64,000 nt of DNA, from assembly GCA_963585895.1 (NCBI GenBank), contig OY757939.1, positions 36,994,332 through 37,058,331 on the forward strand, read 5' to 3'. Below the pieces are notes generated by a model. The model saw nothing but the letters and a program-made list of their open reading frames with translations, made no database searches and was not told the DNA's origin. How positions within the stretch are numbered: the stretch's first letter is position 1; each line of letters begins with the position of its first letter. The DNA is from Sepioteuthis lessoniana. Lineage: Eukaryota; Mollusca; Cephalopoda; Myopsida; Loliginidae. The translations under genes and the position numbers were made by a program. Below are positions 62,546-64,000 of the stretch, piece after piece.

Positions 62546-62939
62546 TGATTGGAAGGGACCTTTCTGGATCAGAGTTCGTTGCTTTTTCTTGTTTATTCTT
62601 GCCGAGATAACCTGTTGTGGATGAACCTGAATTTTTAAAACCAGAATCCATGTCCGCCATCGTGGCCTGGTGTCTTCGAACTTGCCACTTTCTTGAGTGT
62701 TGCTCTAAGTGAGCCATCGGAGCCTTCTTCAAGTCCTTACAGATTTTTTTCAGGTTATTTATCCATTTGACCTTCCTGTTATGTTCTTTCTGTTCCCATA
62801 TCTTGCTCCAGGTAAGACCTGACAACGAGGCCACCTGTCGGCCGTGGGTGGGGTCCCGTAACATTGAAGGACTGTATGATGGAGGGTGAACTGTCCTTGA
62901 GCCTGCAATCGTATGGTTAAGAGACTTGCAATACACCAC
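62541..62939 (-). CDS. 132-codon open frame, product not recognised
   Basis: An uninterrupted minus frame beginning MVYCKSLNHTIAGSRTVHPP and including DPTHGRQVASLSGLTWSKIW, KWINNLKKICKDLKKAPMAH and WQVRRHQATMADMDSGF. It is hydrophilic with several Trp and no transmembrane segment. It has a protein-like mix and is the longest non-repeat frame not explained here. It runs into LINE copy 4 at its C-terminal end, so it may be part of a retroelement (for example an upstream part of a LINE protein) or a captured exon. Confidence 0.35.
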   Translation of the reverse strand: MVYCKSLNHTIAGSRTVHPPSYSPSMLRDPTHGRQVASLSGLTWSKIWEQKEHNRKVKWINNLKKICKDLKKAPMAHLEQHSRKWQVRRHQATMADMDSGFKNSGSSTTGYLGKNKQEKATNSDPERSLPII

Positions 62940-63059
62940 ATTGGCCCCTAATGGACTTGACGGGCCATCGCTTTAGCCCGATCGAATCAATCATCTGGTC
63001 GCCTCAAGTATTCGCATCTATATTTTTAGTCGCAGTCGTATTCGTCATTTGATCTTTAG
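62940..63059. other. Short unassigned spacer
   Basis: Nothing recognised. Confidence 0.3.
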
Positions 63060-63596
63060 CCCTTAAAGCTGTAGAACACGCTGACTGCATCTCTGCTGAG
63101 GGATAAGACCCCTCTATCAACAAGTGTCCTTTGATATGACACTGAACCATCTGATGGTGAGCGTCAAATCTGGTAGCTTTGGAGAATGTGCAGTTCTCCT
63201 TCATTACTATTACTCCTAGGTCCACTCCGACCTGGAGTTATCGTCCTCGTTAGAGTCCCATTTCTCGGTCAAATAGAAATATTGAATAATTTACTAGATT
63301 TAAAACCATCAAATTGAATTTTTAGTTTTAAAACCATTTAATAGAATTATTAGTTTTAAATAGCAATACTTGAAAACATTTAACTGTGTGCTAATAAAAG
63401 TACTGATATTTGATTGCATACTTGAAATCAGTTAATTGTGTGCGAACAGATGAGTTCTGGCTCATTTAGAAATAATGTTTCCGACAAACTATTCGTTTGA
63501 AAATCAGACATATTAAATATATTTGTATAAACAGGATTTGGCATTAAATAAACTATAAGGGTTGATATGCCATAAAACCAACCAACCATTCAACCA
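63060..63596 (+). mobile_element. SINE D, near full length, diverged
   Basis: aaagctgtagaacacgctga, gatatgacactgaaccatct, gagtcccatttctcggtcaa, diverged middle with aaaaccattta and gaattattag repeats, tail ggcattaaataaactataag, ggttgatatgcc and ccaaccattcaaccaacc. Confidence 0.8.
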
Positions 63597-63599
63597 ACC

Positions 63600-64000
63600 G
63601 GGACAACAAGCATACGTTTATTTGTATCTATATTTAACATTTTTCCTGTGTAGTCTACTGTGCTTTAATCACAGATGTGACTTGGTGTTTTTCCAAGACA
63701 GAAAACCTTCAGCGGGTCAAACAATTCTTTATCTTATTATTATTATCATTACAAACGCGTCTGTAAAATAATTAGAGTGATTAATTGATTATATTGATTA
63801 TTTTATTTCTTTGGTAAAATTGTAAGTTAGCCAAGGACTTTGAATTTAAGTGTAGTTCCTCGAAAAGGTCAAACGCGTGCGCTGGTGGCGACCAGGTTTA
63901 ACACTTCACGTCAAAATAACGTTGGGGAAGACAGGATATGGATGATAAACAAACCAAGGCTTGTCAACTGACGTGAGGAAATAAGTGTGGAAATAAGTGT
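63600..64000. other. Unassigned right end
   Basis: Short (TTA)n near 63737; no gene or repeat recognised. Confidence 0.3.

Overview
This window is eukaryotic nuclear DNA from a repeat-rich animal, most likely an invertebrate. It has no operons, no dense coding and no complete host gene. It is AT-rich, with long (TA)n, (CA)n, (GA)n and (TTC)n microsatellites, many tRNA-derived SINEs, and decayed transposons that include GIY-YIG-type Penelope-like elements (PLEs). I cannot name the species. A hairpin at 18290-18325 resembles the start of cephalopod SINEs as I remember them, so a mollusc is a weak guess.

SINE families are named here for convenience. A (~290 bp) has a tRNA-like head and ends in ggttggtaaatatg. 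B (~235 bp) has a tRNA-like head and ends in a ggcattaaataacc hairpin. C (~260 bp) starts ccggctcattggcc. D (~570 bp) starts gcccag..ggctgtagaatac and ends in a B-like hairpin plus ccaaccaacc. E has a D-like head and a third version of the hairpin tail. F is a ~95 bp tRNA-like fragment. G is GC-rich with a tRNA-like head.

Layout. 1-4.1 kb: SINEs, a PLE terminal repeat with inverted ends and a Tc1-type miniature element. 4.1-9.4 kb: one huge pyrimidine-rich minisatellite of about 56-bp units. 9.4-15.4 kb: SINEs, a 29-bp minisatellite and mariner copy 1. 15.4-19.1 kb: a possible LTR and two PLE fragments. 20-26.8 kb: SINE D copies, often inverted, and a 90-bp minisatellite. 26.8-38.3 kb: a PLE graveyard of several families, with mariner copy 2 inside one, a 5'-truncated RTE insertion with an open frame, a perfect 2 x 747-bp palindrome and a hAT-like element. 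38.3-46.5 kb: SINEs, a small MITE, an RTE tail and mariner copy 3. 46.5-50.6 kb: transposase relics and a 54-bp minisatellite. 51-57.6 kb: SINE B copies and a GC-rich block of SINE G units flanked by inverted repeats. 58.3-64 kb: nested SINEs, a PLE reverse-transcriptase fragment, and a row of LINE 3' ends, one of them an RTE/LINE chimera.

The only hints of host genes are short open segments with splice-like borders: 40297-40365 (+), 56930-56997 (+), 59784-59906 (-) and, weaker, 20422-20590 (-). None is identified by name. Everything else looks like intron or intergenic DNA filled with mobile elements. Several insertions keep exact target-site duplications, which gives a relative order of insertion.
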